DNA of 58,250 nucleotides from Cellvibrionaceae bacterium. GTDB taxonomy: Bacteria; Pseudomonadota; Gammaproteobacteria; Pseudomonadales; Cellvibrionaceae. Each line of letters starts with the position of its first letter. The first letter of the stretch is position 1. The DNA is taken from contig JANPZW010000007.1 in NCBI GenBank assembly GCA_024707385.1, positions 1 to 58,250 of the forward strand, read 5' to 3'. The notes beneath the pieces were generated by a model, which saw nothing but the letters and a program-made list of their open reading frames with translations, was not told the origin of the DNA and did not search any database. The position numbers and the translations under genes were made by a program. Below are positions 22,688 through 32,228 of this stretch, piece after piece.

Positions 22688-22934
22688 CGGGACAATTTTG
22701 CTTCAGCCAATAATTTTGCAAACCCTTGAGCCAGGCCAGGGTATAGATCAGGCTGAGAACGAAAATGCCCCATTGACCGGCCTTCCAGGTTGCGTAAAAC
22801 CACAAGGGTTGACCGAGAAGGCCGAAAATGCAGGCGTATTTTTGCCGACTTTTGCGTCGATCCTGGCTCAACCAGACAGCACCCACGCCGAGCACTGCGA
22901 TCAACGCCTGGACCGCCATATCTGAATAGTCCAC
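22680..22934 (-). CDS. Small membrane protein, unknown function
   Basis: 84 residues with membrane segments at about 8-24, 34-50 and 54-70. The short Q-P-L-W-F-Y-A-T-W-K-A-G-Q-W stretch is reminiscent of PQ-loop hairpins and of uncharacterised small membrane proteins in Pseudomonas and phages. Overlap with pncC suggests a link to nicotinamide metabolism, but that is context only. Confidence 0.65.
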   Translation of the reverse strand: MDYSDMAVQALIAVLGVGAVWLSQDRRKSRQKYACIFGLLGQPLWFYATWKAGQWGIFVLSLIYTLAWLKGLQNYWLKQNCPDE

Positions 22935-23046
22935 GGGCGTCTCTCCAGTGCCACCGGACCGCTCCCTATGGTCCTATAAATTCGTCCGCAGTTTATCCGG
23001 GTGGTTGAGCGACCTCTGTGGGTGAGCACACAAAGGTCGGGTGGGT

Positions 23047-23568
23047 TTATTTTTCCAGAGCTGTGATCCGCTCGTACACGCTGCTGCTGCCGTCTTTGTG
23101 CAAGAGAAGAACATCGTAGGGCGTGATGCGGTCATCCATTTCCATTCCCGGGCTGCCGATGGGCATTCCCGGCACGGCGAGACCAATGGCGTCTTTCGGC
23201 TTTTCCGCCAAAAACTTTTTCATCAGACGGGCGGGCACGTGGCCTTCGAAAATAAAACCGTCGCTGCTTACGCCTGTGTGGCAGGACTGGTATTGCGGCG
23301 CTATGCCTAATTCCTGTTTTACCGAGTCCAGATTTTCCGGATGGTGGATGACTGATTTGAATCCGTTTGTTTCGGTATGAGTGATCCAATCCGCACAGCA
23401 GCCGCAGGTTGGGCTCTTGTAAACGTCCAGAGTAACGGTGCTGCCTGGTGCAGATGAAGTGACCTGGGTGGAAGTCTGTTCCTCTGCCGTTGGGTTTTGT
23501 GCTTTGTTACAGCCGAATGCGGTAATCAGAACGAGAAGGGCGAGAGAAAAAAAGGAAAGACGCTGCAT
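23047..23568 (-). CDS. DUF411 periplasmic metal-binding protein
   Basis: An N-terminal signal with a probable lipidation Cys (I-T-A-F-G-C, residue 19) leads into a DUF411 domain. It has Y-K-S-P-T-C-G-C-C-A-D-W near residue 52, then S-C-H-T-G and V-P-G-M-P-I-G-S-P-G-M-E-M. The C-x-C-C and Met-rich segments are typical of the family, which is found near copper-resistance genes. It would fit periplasmic copper handling, though it sits 10 kb from copA and is monocistronic here. Confidence 0.8.
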   Translation of the reverse strand: MQRLSFFSLALLVLITAFGCNKAQNPTAEEQTSTQVTSSAPGSTVTLDVYKSPTCGCCADWITHTETNGFKSVIHHPENLDSVKQELGIAPQYQSCHTGVSSDGFIFEGHVPARLMKKFLAEKPKDAIGLAVPGMPIGSPGMEMDDRITPYDVLLLHKDGSSSVYERITALEK

Positions 23569-23637
23569 GTTTGTTCCTGCAATTTAAAATGATTAGGTCT
23601 GTTGCAACCTATTGTGTTCTTGTTTTGATTAATCGAA

Positions 23638-23955
23638 TTATTTTTTTGACACTGCCGGTTCCAGCAGCCAGTCGAGTCCGCTGAGGCGGATCATCGACAG
23701 GAGATTATTCGGTACGTGCGCAATATTAATATGTTTTTGCGCCTTTCCGGCGTGCCGGTGAAGGCCCATGATCAGCGCAATGCCGGCGCTCTTGCTATGA
23801 GTAACGCCGGCAAAGCTGACAGGGCAATCCTTGCTGGCGGCCTGGCTGATCCATGTTTCACCTTCGCGCAGCAGTGATACCACATTATTGAAATCTACAT
23901 GGCCCACCAATTCCAACTGGTTGGAACTCTTGACCCATTGAGCGGCAGTGCTCAT
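23638..23955 (-). CDS. mlaB: MlaB STAS-domain subunit
   Basis: 105 residues forming one STAS domain, with S-F-A-G-V-T-H-S-K-S-A-G-I-A-L-I holding the conserved Ser-Ala-Gly turn. It is the cytoplasmic regulator bound to the MlaFE transporter and last gene of mlaFEDCB; its ATG follows the mlaC stop by one base. Confidence 0.85.
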   Translation of the reverse strand: MSTAAQWVKSSNQLELVGHVDFNNVVSLLREGETWISQAASKDCPVSFAGVTHSKSAGIALIMGLHRHAGKAQKHINIAHVPNNLLSMIRLSGLDWLLEPAVSKK

Positions 23956-23956
23956 A

Positions 23957-24688
23957 TCACTTGGTCTCCGGCGTTACCCGCGACATCAGTTTCGGCCAAT
24001 TTTCCACCACGTAATCGACGTTGCCTTTGTTTTTCTCCACCGCGTCCGCAAATTGATTGCGGTATGCCTCGCCGAGATTCAAGCCTTCCACAACGAGGTT
24101 CTGCACCAGCCAGCCGGATTTTTCGGTTTTGCGCAGACGGTATTGCACGTTGTACTGCTTGCCGTTTTTCGCATGGACAATCTGGGTGAGCACTAGGTCG
24201 GAATCATCACGCGTTGCCGGCGGTGGTTCCCAGGTGATGCGCTCGCCGGAGAACTGCAATAAGGCATCGGCGTAACTGGACATCAGGGAATCTTTTAATA
24301 CCTGACTGAAGCGCGTGATGCGCTCGCGAAAAGCCTTGCGCTCTTCATCGGTAGTCAAGGTTTTGTAACGTCGCGCGCTGGCGTGGGTAGCCATTACGCC
24401 GCGGGCAAAATATTCCAGATCGACGATTTGGCTCAGCACCGCATCGACTTTTGCGTAGTAAGTCTGGCTGTCCTTAACCGGTTGTTTCTGGGTTTCCGCG
24501 ACTATCTGCAAAACCTGATCAGTGGCGGTTTGCAGCATTTTTAAGGGGTCATCTTTGGGTACAGTGGCGTCCGCTGCCATGGCGGTGCTGAATTGGAGAA
24601 AAAGAAGAATCAACGCACCTTGTATCAAGGTCTTGTAGCTGTTGGCTACGGTTTTGTGGTTTGGAATCAACGTCTTGTAACTGTGCAT
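23957..24688 (-). CDS. mlaC: MlaC periplasmic phospholipid carrier
   Basis: Carries phospholipids between the outer-membrane MlaA and the inner-membrane MlaFEDB complex. Signal peptide to about residue 40 (ending A-M-A-A-D), then the Tol-Tol-Ttg2 fold with V-D-L-E-Y-F-A-R-G-V-M and a C-terminal N-W-P-K-L-M-S-R. The ATG at 24688 follows GAGGT; an in-frame GTG at 24694 is less likely. Confidence 0.9.
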   Translation of the reverse strand: MHSYKTLIPNHKTVANSYKTLIQGALILLFLQFSTAMAADATVPKDDPLKMLQTATDQVLQIVAETQKQPVKDSQTYYAKVDAVLSQIVDLEYFARGVMATHASARRYKTLTTDEERKAFRERITRFSQVLKDSLMSSYADALLQFSGERITWEPPPATRDDSDLVLTQIVHAKNGKQYNVQYRLRKTEKSGWLVQNLVVEGLNLGEAYRNQFADAVEKNKGNVDYVVENWPKLMSRVTPETK

Positions 24689-24761
24689 ATGCACCTCGCG
24701 TTTATTAGGCGGATTGGTTGCCTGATGTTTCGACAGGGCGGAATTGAATTTGTCCGTGCGA

Positions 24762-25226
24762 TCACTCCTTTGAGCCCATACTGGTCATAAATTTGCCGAT
24801 CAGGTCCTCCAAAATCACTGCAGATTGGGTGTCGCGGATTTTACCGCCGTCCTCCAGCACATCCGGCGCACCGCCGACACTGATGCTGATGTACTGTTCA
24901 CCCAGCACACCGGCGGTTTTGATGCCGGCGATGCTGTCCGTCGTCAGGTAATCAACGTCTTTGTCGATGGCCATACTCACCACCGCGCGAGCGCTCAGTG
25001 GATCCAGACCTATATTGGTGACCTGACCCACCGTGACACCGGCAATGCTGACTTTTGCCCGCGGTTTGAGGCCGCCGATGTTGTTGAATTCCGCCGTCAC
25101 AGTGTAAGTATCTCGACGCGCATCCTGAAAACTCAAGCCGCTGACCTTAAGCGCAAGAAAGGCCAGGGCGATGATGCCCAGTAAGATAAACACCCCCACT
25201 GCGAGTTCCAATTGACGTTGTTGCAT
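24762..25226 (-). CDS. mlaD: MlaD periplasmic MCE-domain subunit
   Basis: One N-terminal membrane helix (residues 8-28) and a single MCE domain (F-N-N-I-G-G-L-K-P-R-A-K-V-S-I-A-G-V-T-V-G). In E. coli this forms the hexameric ring of the transporter. GGAG precedes the ATG. Length 154 is usual. Confidence 0.92.
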   Translation of the reverse strand: MQQRQLELAVGVFILLGIIALAFLALKVSGLSFQDARRDTYTVTAEFNNIGGLKPRAKVSIAGVTVGQVTNIGLDPLSARAVVSMAIDKDVDYLTTDSIAGIKTAGVLGEQYISISVGGAPDVLEDGGKIRDTQSAVILEDLIGKFMTSMGSKE

Positions 25227-25309
25227 GTTTCTTCTCCAAAAATCCGACAGCTGTTCTAGTTGGTCAAAAGTTTTTTAATGAAATAGTTTGTTGTGCAATA
25301 AACAAATAA

Positions 25310-26093
25310 TCAGGTCACGCCGAACATCACGGCGGTGAGGAAAAAAATCCAACGCCAGCACGGCCAGCGATGAATGCACTACGGTTCGGGTAGTCGCGGC
25401 ACTGATGCCCGCCGAAGTGGGCACAGAGTCGTAGCCCTGATAAACCGCTATCCAGGTCACCACCACGCCAAACACCACCGATTTGACCAAGCCATTCACC
25501 ACGTCCGCGCTGAAATCCACAGCGCTTTGCATGTTCGACCAGAAAGAGCCCGCGTCGACACCCAGCCAATGGACGCCCACCATAACGGCGCCCCAGATCG
25601 CCACCGCGTTGAAGATCTGCGCCAACAGCGGCATGGACAAGATGCCGGCGAGAAGTCGCGGACGCAGGACGCGCCGCAGAGGATCAACGCCGATCATCTC
25701 CATAGAGGCCAGTTGTTCGGTGGCCTTCATCAAGCCGATTTCAGCGGTCAGGGCGGAGCCTGCGCGTCCGGCAAAGAGCAGGGCGGCCACCACCGGGCCC
25801 AATTCGCGCAAGAGGGTGAGAGAGACAAACTGGCCGAGTGCGGATTCGGCGCCAAAGCGCACCAGCACCGTGTACCCCTGTAGCGCCAGCACCATGCCGA
25901 TGAGTACGCCGGAAACGACGGTAATGATCAGCGAGTAGACGCCGACGAAGTAGATTTGCTGGAGGAACAGACGGGGGCCGTCACGGAAGTCGGGCCGGCC
26001 CCACAGCGCGCGCCACCAGACCAGGGTGGCGCGGCCGAAGCCGCTCGTAACATCCAGTCCCCATGCACCCAAAGCTTGTATGTGCTTGACCAT
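25310..26093 (-). CDS. mlaE: MlaE permease of the phospholipid ABC transporter (3'-terminal frameshift)
   Basis: Integral membrane permease with the family hallmark [24 protein letters not shown]. As written the end runs out of frame to 25275. Removing one base from the run of seven A's at 25341-25347 gives [13 protein letters not shown] and a stop at 25310-25312, the normal family end. Its ATG shares one base with the mlaF stop. Confidence 0.9.
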
Positions 26094-26902
26094 CAGCTGC
26101 GCTCCATATGCAGATCGGCCTGCCAGTTGGCAGCCGGATAGTGAAAGGGCACGGGGCCATCCGGCAGGCCGCGCAAAAACTGCCGGACCATGGGATCGTC
26201 GCTGTTCATGATCTCGTCCGGCGTGCCCCGGCCGATGATATGGCCGCCGGCCAGGACAAAGATGTAATCGGCGATGGACGCGGTCTCGGCGACATCGTGG
26301 GACACAATAATGGTTGTGGCCCCAATGCTTTGGTTGATGCGTTTGATCAGATCGAGCAGGACACCGATCATGATCGGGTCCTGGCCGGCGAAGGGCTCGT
26401 CGTACATGATCAGTTCGGGGTCGAGAATGATGGTCCTGGCCAGTGCCACCCGGCGCGACATGCCGCCGGACAGCTCGTTCGGCATCAAGTCCCGGGCGCC
26501 GCGCAAACCCACCGCTTGCAGTTTCATCAGCACCAGATCGCGGATCATGTCTTCGGGAAGCTTGGTGTGGACACGCAGGGGAAAAGCGACGTTTTCATAC
26601 ACCGAGAGGTCGGTGAACAGAGCGCCGCTCTGGAATAGCATGCCCATGCGCTTGCGCAGTGCCAGCAGGCCCTGGCGATCGAGATCCGCCACATCGATCC
26701 CGTCGACCCGGACCGTGCCTTGTTCCGGTTGCAGCTGGCCGCTGATCAATTTCAGCAGGGTGGTTTTACCGCAGCCGCTGGGACCCATGATGGCGGTGAT
26801 CTTATTGCGTGGTATGTCCATATCCACATCTTTGAAAATCCAGCGGGTTGGGGAGCGGCGATAACTTAGGTTGCGAATTTCAATCCAGTTGGGAGAGGGC
26901 AT
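26093..26902 (-). CDS. mlaF: MlaF ATP-binding subunit
   Basis: Cytoplasmic ABC ATPase of the Mla system. Walker [10 protein letters not shown] near residue 41, signature L-S-G-G-M-S-R-R near 144, Walker [13 protein letters not shown] and the switch His in V-S-H-D. The M-S-R-R form of the signature is typical of MlaF/Ttg2A. First gene of the operon. Confidence 0.93.
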   Translation of the reverse strand: MPSPNWIEIRNLSYRRSPTRWIFKDVDMDIPRNKITAIMGPSGCGKTTLLKLISGQLQPEQGTVRVDGIDVADLDRQGLLALRKRMGMLFQSGALFTDLSVYENVAFPLRVHTKLPEDMIRDLVLMKLQAVGLRGARDLMPNELSGGMSRRVALARTIILDPELIMYDEPFAGQDPIMIGVLLDLIKRINQSIGATTIIVSHDVAETASIADYIFVLAGGHIIGRGTPDEIMNSDDPMVRQFLRGLPDGPVPFHYPAANWQADLHMERS

Positions 26903-26951
26903 GATGATCCAGTCAGCAACGGGTTATAGGGAAAATTCAGTAGACATTGAT

Positions 26952-26986
26952 TGCCGCCGGGCGATTTAGTTTAAATCGCGGCGGCA
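26952..26986. terminator. Strong hairpin between DUF799 gene and mlaF
   Basis: TGCCGCC and GCGATTTA pair with TAAATCGC and GGCGGCA, 15 pairs with a two-base bulge and a 3-base loop, just after the stop of the DUF799 gene on the minus strand. No long T-run follows. Confidence 0.6.
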
Positions 26987-26990
26987 GGAA

Positions 26991-27644
26991 TCACTGCGGC
27001 GGCACAGCTTGATCCCGGTAGGGGCCGTCCGGCAAGCCGCGCGCGTGATTGTAAATCGCATTTTGGTTTGCTGCGCGGGCAACGTCAGGAGTGTGGTCGA
27101 CAAGAGAGCCTGCGACCTGATCGACAACCGCGCTGACAACCGCCCCGAGCAGTCCTCCTCCCGTCTGGTTGTTGCTGTCATGGCTGCCGTAAATTCTGGC
27201 ATCCCACAACTGCAGGCCCGTGCGCGTATCCACCAGGCGTACTTGTGCGCGCACTATCGCACTGGATGAAACCACTTGGAATTTTTGCCCCCAATCGTCG
27301 ATCGTCACATAGAGCACGGCGTCCGCGCCTATGTGCTGGCGAATTTTATCCAACGGGATGGTGTGCATCTCGTCCGGCGTCGGCAGGCCGTTTTCCTTGA
27401 GAAATTGATCGATCACCGCGACAGGAAAAACGTAATAGCCTTTTTCTGCCAAAGGTTTGGATATGGTAGACAGATAGGTATAAGGCGCGTTGACTTCGAT
27501 GGAGTGATTGATCGGCGGCAGAACCAGAATCGACAGCGGCCGGTGTTGAGCGAACAAGCTGTTGTCTTTTTTAGCAGACGAAGCACAGCCGGTGGACAAA
27601 GCTATAACAAGGATGTAACTGAGCGATATGAATAGACGCATCAC
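26991..27644 (-). CDS. DUF799 lipoprotein (GNA1162 family)
   Basis: Lipoprotein with lipobox S-T-G-C at about residue 20, then L-S-I-L-V-L-P-P-I-N-H-S and the long middle of DUF799; the TolB-N-like fold is known for Neisseria GNA1162. It is third in a CsgG-DUF4810-DUF799 series, the same order as NMB1164-1163-1162. A 4-base overlap joins it to the preceding gene. The trio is thought to form an outer-membrane-associated complex; the substrate is unknown. Confidence 0.85.
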   Translation of the reverse strand: MMRLFISLSYILVIALSTGCASSAKKDNSLFAQHRPLSILVLPPINHSIEVNAPYTYLSTISKPLAEKGYYVFPVAVIDQFLKENGLPTPDEMHTIPLDKIRQHIGADAVLYVTIDDWGQKFQVVSSSAIVRAQVRLVDTRTGLQLWDARIYGSHDSNNQTGGGLLGAVVSAVVDQVAGSLVDHTPDVARAANQNAIYNHARGLPDGPYRDQAVPPQ

Positions 27645-28018
27645 AGCGAGCCCCTCTGCTTTTGTTTGGCGTCATACGCGCGTTGCAGCATGCCGTCGAG
27701 CAGCGTGGCGGATTCCGGATAGAGCTTTTTTTCGTTGTTGAACGCTGCTTCCGCGGCCGCCATATTGCCGACGGCGGCATACATAAGGCCTAGATGCGCA
27801 TGCACACCAGGGGCGATTTTTTTGCCGCTGTTTTCGGCGCGTTCTATGTCTTCACTCAGTTTGTCGATCTGCAATTCCGGTGGCGCTTTGCCGGGTTTGT
27901 TGTACTGGTTGTACAACTGCTCCTCGTAAGAACCCCAGTAATACAGCTGCGAATTGGTCTGGCAGCCAACGAGAAATGCGCTGATTGTCATCAGCGCGAC
28001 TTTAATGCACGTTTTCAT
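27641..28018 (-). CDS. DUF4810 lipoprotein
   Basis: 125 residues with lipobox L-V-G-C near residue 19, then Y-Y-W-G-S-Y-E-E-Q-L-Y characteristic of DUF4810 and a TPR-like helical part. Middle gene of the CsgG/DUF4810/DUF799 trio. Confidence 0.85.
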   Translation of the reverse strand: MKTCIKVALMTISAFLVGCQTNSQLYYWGSYEEQLYNQYNKPGKAPPELQIDKLSEDIERAENSGKKIAPGVHAHLGLMYAAVGNMAAAEAAFNNEKKLYPESATLLDGMLQRAYDAKQKQRGSL

Positions 28019-28029
28019 GCTAACTCCGT

Positions 28030-28701
28030 TTATTCGCTGACCTTTAATACGCCGCCGTCCTGCGCACGCACTAACTCGTTAACCGCTTCGGTAATGGCGA
28101 AATTCAATACTTTGCCATTGAGAGTGGCATCGTAACCGGTGTTGGAGCCGAAGCCGATTACCTCGCGCTCACTCAACTGATACTCGCCGGCGCCCTGGGT
28201 GGAATAAATGATTTCGGATGTCAGTACATCGACCACATTCAGCGACACTTTTGCGTAAGCAATCTGGTTTTTGCCGGAGCCGAGAATACCGAAAAGCTGC
28301 TTGTCGCCGGTCACTTTGCGACCGAATTCCGTTACCGCACCTGTGACGGCGTAACGCGCGCCTTGCAGAGATTGTTTCTGTCCGCGCAATTGCGCCTCTT
28401 CCTGAATCTGCGCCATGTTGTCGCGGTCGACCACTTTAAAACGATTGGTTTGCTGCAGGTGAGTTTTCAGAATCGTTTTCGCCTGATTGCCCAATTGGTC
28501 ATCACCGGAGGAAAACAGACCCTGCATGTAGTTGGAGCGGTTCTGGAAATTGCCGACGACCAGAGTGGTTTTGGGGCCGTTATAAACCGTTCCGTAGGAC
28601 ACGACCTTTTGCGATTCCACCACGCGATGGGATTCCGTCGCCGTGCATCCGAAGAGAAATACGCTAAGCAGCGCGAAGCAAAAAATTCGATGAAGAGACA
28701 T
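28030..28701 (-). CDS. CsgG-family lipoprotein
   Basis: Start at 28701 follows AAGGAG; the frame reaches back to 28728 but without a site. Lipobox L-F-G-C, then the CsgG-like fold with V-V-G-N-F-Q-N-R-S and D-R-D-N-M-A-Q-I-Q-E-E. It lacks the other curli genes and sits in the three-lipoprotein operon, so it is a CsgG homologue with a different job. Confidence 0.85.
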   Translation of the reverse strand: MSLHRIFCFALLSVFLFGCTATESHRVVESQKVVSYGTVYNGPKTTLVVGNFQNRSNYMQGLFSSGDDQLGNQAKTILKTHLQQTNRFKVVDRDNMAQIQEEAQLRGQKQSLQGARYAVTGAVTEFGRKVTGDKQLFGILGSGKNQIAYAKVSLNVVDVLTSEIIYSTQGAGEYQLSEREVIGFGSNTGYDATLNGKVLNFAITEAVNELVRAQDGGVLKVSE

Positions 28702-28771
28702 AACAAAACTCCTTGTTGTTGGTGGCATGCAGTATTGGTAAGCGGTTGAGGTGTGTCAACCGAGCGGTTGT

Positions 28772-29467
28772 TCAGTTTTGTACGCGCCTGGTTTTCGCAT
28801 GCCTGGGGCGGCCTTGGATCAAGTAAAGGGATAACAAAATGAAAAAAGAAAAGAGCACCAGCGCACCCGCAAGCCTATGGGCATTGGCGTATTCCAGAGC
28901 TTCGACATAATCATAGATCTGCACGGAGACAACTCGAGTTTCACCGGGTATGTTACCCCCGATCATCAACACCACGCCAAACTCCCCCACGGTGTGCGCA
29001 AATCCGAGTATGGCGGCAGTGAGAAATCCCGGCCTGGCGAGTGGCAACACCACGCTGAAAAAACGGTCCAGCGCTCCAGCTCTGAGCGTCGCCGCGACTT
29101 CCAAAGGGCGGTTGCCTATGGCGGCTATGGCGTTGTGGATGGGCTGTACGACAAAAGGCAGGGAATAAAACACCGATGCCACCACCAGTCCCCAGAAGGT
29201 GAATGGCAGGGTTCCCAGGCCGAGGCTTTGGGTGAATGTGCCGACAAATCCTTCAGGCCCCATGGCGACCAATAAATAAAATCCTAATACCGTGGGTGGC
29301 AGCACCAATGGCATAGCCACCACAGCGCTGACAGGCCCCTTTAACCACGAGCGGGTGCGAGCGAGCCATAAAGCGATGGGTGTGCCGATTAACAGCAGAA
29401 GTAAGGTGACAACGCTTGCCAGTTTTAACGTGAGAACAATGGTGGCGATATCCGCTTCAGTAAACAT
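28772..29467 (-). CDS. modB: Molybdate ABC transporter permease ModB
   Basis: 231 residues, five or six membrane segments, with the permease signature [10 protein letters not shown] and [22 protein letters not shown] of ModB. It starts on the base next to the corrected modA stop. The expected modC ATPase is absent downstream. Confidence 0.9.
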   Translation of the reverse strand: MFTEADIATIVLTLKLASVVTLLLLLIGTPIALWLARTRSWLKGPVSAVVAMPLVLPPTVLGFYLLVAMGPEGFVGTFTQSLGLGTLPFTFWGLVVASVFYSLPFVVQPIHNAIAAIGNRPLEVAATLRAGALDRFFSVVLPLARPGFLTAAILGFAHTVGEFGVVLMIGGNIPGETRVVSVQIYDYVEALEYANAHRLAGALVLFSFFILLSLYLIQGRPRHAKTRRVQN

Positions 29468-30245
29468 TTAATCATCACCGGGAATTTTGTAACCATGGGA
29501 TTGGATGATTTTTTTGCCGCATCCGAGCGAACAAACTGCAAAAGTTGCCGTGTGGCGTCGCTATCTTTGCCTGGCAAAAGAAGCTGCGCGTCCTGATAAA
29601 TAGGGGTGTAAAGCTCATCCGGCACAACCCAAGATGATCCGCCTCGCATTTTCCCGTCCTCTTGCAATTGTGATGCGGCGATAAAGCCCAGATCGGCATT
29701 GCCGGTAAAAACAAATTGAAATGTCTGCGCGATATTTTCCCCCATCACCCAGTGCGCTCGGGTTTTGGATGCCAAATCCAACTTCTCCAGCACTTCCACA
29801 GCGGCGGCGCCGTAGGGTGCCAATTTCGGATTGGCCAGGGCGAGTTTATTAAATTTTTCTTCTTTCAAAACCTGCAATTGCGCATCGACAAAATCCGCTT
29901 TGGCGGACCACAACACCAAGGTTCCAATCGCATAGCTAAACCTCGAATCGGCAACCGCTTTTCCAGCTGCTTCGAGTTTTTCGGGAGTTATTCGATCGGC
30001 GGAAAAAATGCGTGATAGGGCGCGCCGTTAATAATTTGCGCGTAGATTTTTCCGGTGGATGCAAATGAGAGATCCACTTTATGGCCGGAGGATTGTTCAA
30101 ACTTCTCTGCTAGCTCGCTCATCGTGGAGGCGAAATTGGCGGCCACTGCGACTTTGATGGTCTCCGCGTGGGAAATCAGCGGTAGGAAAAATGACAGAAC
30201 AAAAAACGAAGCAACAACAAACGAAGGTGCGCGTAGGTAAGTCAT
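29468..30245 (-). CDS. modA: Molybdate-binding protein ModA (two frameshifts)
   Basis: Periplasmic substrate-binding protein. Signal peptide to about residue 27, then V-A-V-A-A-N-F-A-S-T-M and F-A-S-T-G-K-I-Y-A-Q-I. As written it is cut after A-F-F-P-P-I-E. Adding one base to the A-run at 30003-30008 gives H-A-F-F-S-A-D-R-I-T-P-E-K-L, and adding one at 29509-29515 gives A-K-K-I-I-Q-S-H-G-Y-K-I-P-G-D-D and a stop at 29468, directly abutting modB. The corrected length is about 259 residues, normal for ModA. Confidence 0.85.
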
Positions 30246-30322
30246 AAGGCCTCGTCACAGATAAACCGCCGACAGTGGGAAGGCCATATGCTGAGCGAGA
30301 GAGGGGGAGAAGGCAAGGTTGC

Positions 30323-30374
30323 GTTGGCATGGTGCCAAGGATTGAGATGGAGCTGCCCGCCAGTGCTGGCGGGC
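30323..30374. terminator. Two hairpins between exbD and modA
   Basis: GCCCGCCAG/CTGGCGGGC (30355-30374) lies 14 bases past the exbD stop on the minus strand; a second hairpin TTGGCA/TGCCAA lies at 30324-30338. Neither has a clear T-run. Confidence 0.5.
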
Positions 30375-30387
30375 GATCACCGGAAGC

Positions 30388-30798
30388 TTACTGTCCCGGT
30401 TCCGTTACGAAGCCAAGTTTGAGGATGCCCGCCCGCTGCACCGCCGCCATGACTTGCACCACGTGTTCATAAGCCACGGTGCGCGCACCGCGCAGGTGGA
30501 TTTCCGGTTGTGGTTGCTGCGCGGCAACCGCTTGAAGGCGCAGGTCCAGCTCTTCCGCAGAAACAGTCTGTTCGTTCCAGTGAATGACGCCGCCGTCGGT
30601 AATGGCAAGATTGATCGTGTCCGGTTTGATCTCGTTCAGTGTGTTGTCCGCCCGGGGCAGATCCACCTTCACGGAGTGTGTCAGCACCGGCACGGTGATG
30701 ATAAAAATGATCAGCAATACCAGCATCACGTCCACCAGGGGCGTCATGTTGATTTCGCTCATTACCTCGCTGTCGTCAGGTCCGCCGCCGAATGCCAT
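30388..30798 (-). CDS. exbD: ExbD proton-channel subunit
   Basis: One membrane helix (V-D-V-M-L-V-L-L-I-I-F-I) preceded by S-E-I-N-M-T-P-L, with the essential membrane Asp, and a periplasmic domain. The start M-A-F-G-G-G at 30798 is immediately after the exbB stop; a 13-codon extension into exbB is rejected. Confidence 0.9.
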   Translation of the reverse strand: MAFGGGPDDSEVMSEINMTPLVDVMLVLLIIFIITVPVLTHSVKVDLPRADNTLNEIKPDTINLAITDGGVIHWNEQTVSAEELDLRLQAVAAQQPQPEIHLRGARTVAYEHVVQVMAAVQRAGILKLGFVTEPGQ

Positions 30799-30799
30799 A

Positions 30800-31537
30800 T
30801 CAGCCCATCTCCGAAGGTGGGGCCTTGCGATTTTCAAGGCGTGTAACGGGTGCCGTGGACTTGGCCGGCGGTGCTCCCGTGATCAGATACGCGTGCAGCT
30901 GGTGGGCGAAGCGATTTAGTTTGGACAATATGCCTTTGTTGCCTCGGGTGAGGGCGTTATAGCCAAGCACTGCAGGAATTGCCACTGCCAGACCGAAGGC
31001 CGTCATGATCAAGGCTTCGCCGACGGGACCTGCGACCTTATCGATGCTCGCCTGGCCGGAAACGCCGATTCCCACCAATGCGTGATAAATCCCCCAGACG
31101 GTGCCGAACAGCCCGACAAAAGGGGCGGTGGAGCCAACCGACGCCAGGATTGCGAGGCCGCGCTGGAGCCTTTCTGAGCTTTCATCGATGGCGCCGCGCA
31201 GACACGCGGTCAGCCACTCCGCCAGCGGCAGGTGGCCGTGCAGGTCGGTCTTGTGATTGCTGTGATGGTCGAGCGCCGCCTGACCTTCTTCCGCCAGATG
31301 GCGAAAGTGATTGTCCGGCCGGCTTGTGCCGAGCATATGCAAGCCTTCCGCAAAACTTTGGGAGTGCCAGAAGTCGGCCAGGGCGCGGGCGGGTTTGCGC
31401 AACTGAAACAATCCCCAAGCGCGCACCACTATCACGTACCAGGAGGCAATTGACATCAACAACAGGATGACCGCCACCGTCTTGATGACAGCGTCGCCCT
31501 GAAGCCAGAGAGCCTCGATTCCGTAGGGATTATTCAT
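30800..31537 (-). CDS. exbB: ExbB proton-channel subunit
   Basis: MotA/TolQ/ExbB family, three membrane helices, with G-S-T-A-P-F-V-G-L-F-G-T-V-W-G-I and G-P-V-G-E-A-L-I-M-T-A-F-G-L-A-V-A-I-P-A. ATG at 31537 is chosen because GAGGT stands 7 bases before it. With ExbD it drives TonB using the proton gradient. Confidence 0.9.
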   Translation of the reverse strand: MNNPYGIEALWLQGDAVIKTVAVILLLMSIASWYVIVVRAWGLFQLRKPARALADFWHSQSFAEGLHMLGTSRPDNHFRHLAEEGQAALDHHSNHKTDLHGHLPLAEWLTACLRGAIDESSERLQRGLAILASVGSTAPFVGLFGTVWGIYHALVGIGVSGQASIDKVAGPVGEALIMTAFGLAVAIPAVLGYNALTRGNKGILSKLNRFAHQLHAYLITGAPPAKSTAPVTRLENRKAPPSEMG

Positions 31538-31563
31538 GCTCATTACCTCGTACAAAAACCTTC

Positions 31564-32228
31564 TTAATGAAGAGAAAACTCGACCGGTTGCAGATACCAG
31601 AACTCTATCGCCGTGCTGCCGCGCCTGGCCGGCGTATAACGCCAGCGCTTGACCGCTTTCACCGCTGTCTCGTCCAACCGCTTGTGGCCACTGGATTCTT
31701 TTACCCGGATTTCCCCGACGCTGCCATCGGGAAGAATCAGAATTTCCAACAGCACTATTCCTTGCTCCCCCATCCGGCGCGACAGAGTTGGATAGGCCGG
31801 CGCCGGGTTGTTCAGCGGGTTAGCGTCCATCTGCGGCGGCGTGATAGGTGCTCCTGGCTTTCATTGTCCTCCAGCGCGGGAGCGGCTGCCGGCACGGGCG
31901 GCGGTGTTTCTTCGATCACTTCCTGCGGCTGTTGGACCGCCCGCTCTGACGGCGGCGGTTCAATCGGAGGCTTGGGTTTCGGCGGCTCCGGCGGCTTGGG
32001 CTTGGGTTTGGGCTTTTCCGGTGGCGGCACCGGCTGTGGAGGTTGTTCCTTCACGCTGGGCACCTGCACGGCTTCCGCTGGCGGGGCCGGTAGAAGAATG
32101 CCCTGCACAGTTGGCAATACCAGTTCCTGGGTCTTGGGAGCGGGCGCCCACATGGCGAGGCCGATTGCACCACCATGGAGTGCGATTACGCTGGCGAGAG
32201 CGAAGAAGGACTGCAGCCGGCTATTCAT
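31564..32228 (-). CDS. tonB: Energy transducer TonB (one-base frameshift)
   Basis: N-terminal membrane helix, a Pro/Lys/Glu-rich periplasmic spacer (P-P-E-K-P-K-P-K-P-K), and a C-terminal domain with Y-P-T-L-S-R-R-M-G-E-Q-G and W-R-Y-T-P-A. The two parts are in different frames; one missing base near 31848-31853 would join E-S-Q-E to P-I-T-P-P-Q-M-D-A-N-P. ATG at 32228 follows GGGAG. It heads tonB-exbB-exbD and probably energises the receptors in this window. Confidence 0.85.

Noticed and set aside
28030..28701. Curli secretion gene csgG
   Set aside because: No csgA, B, E or F nearby; the DUF4810 and DUF799 partners identify another lipoprotein system.
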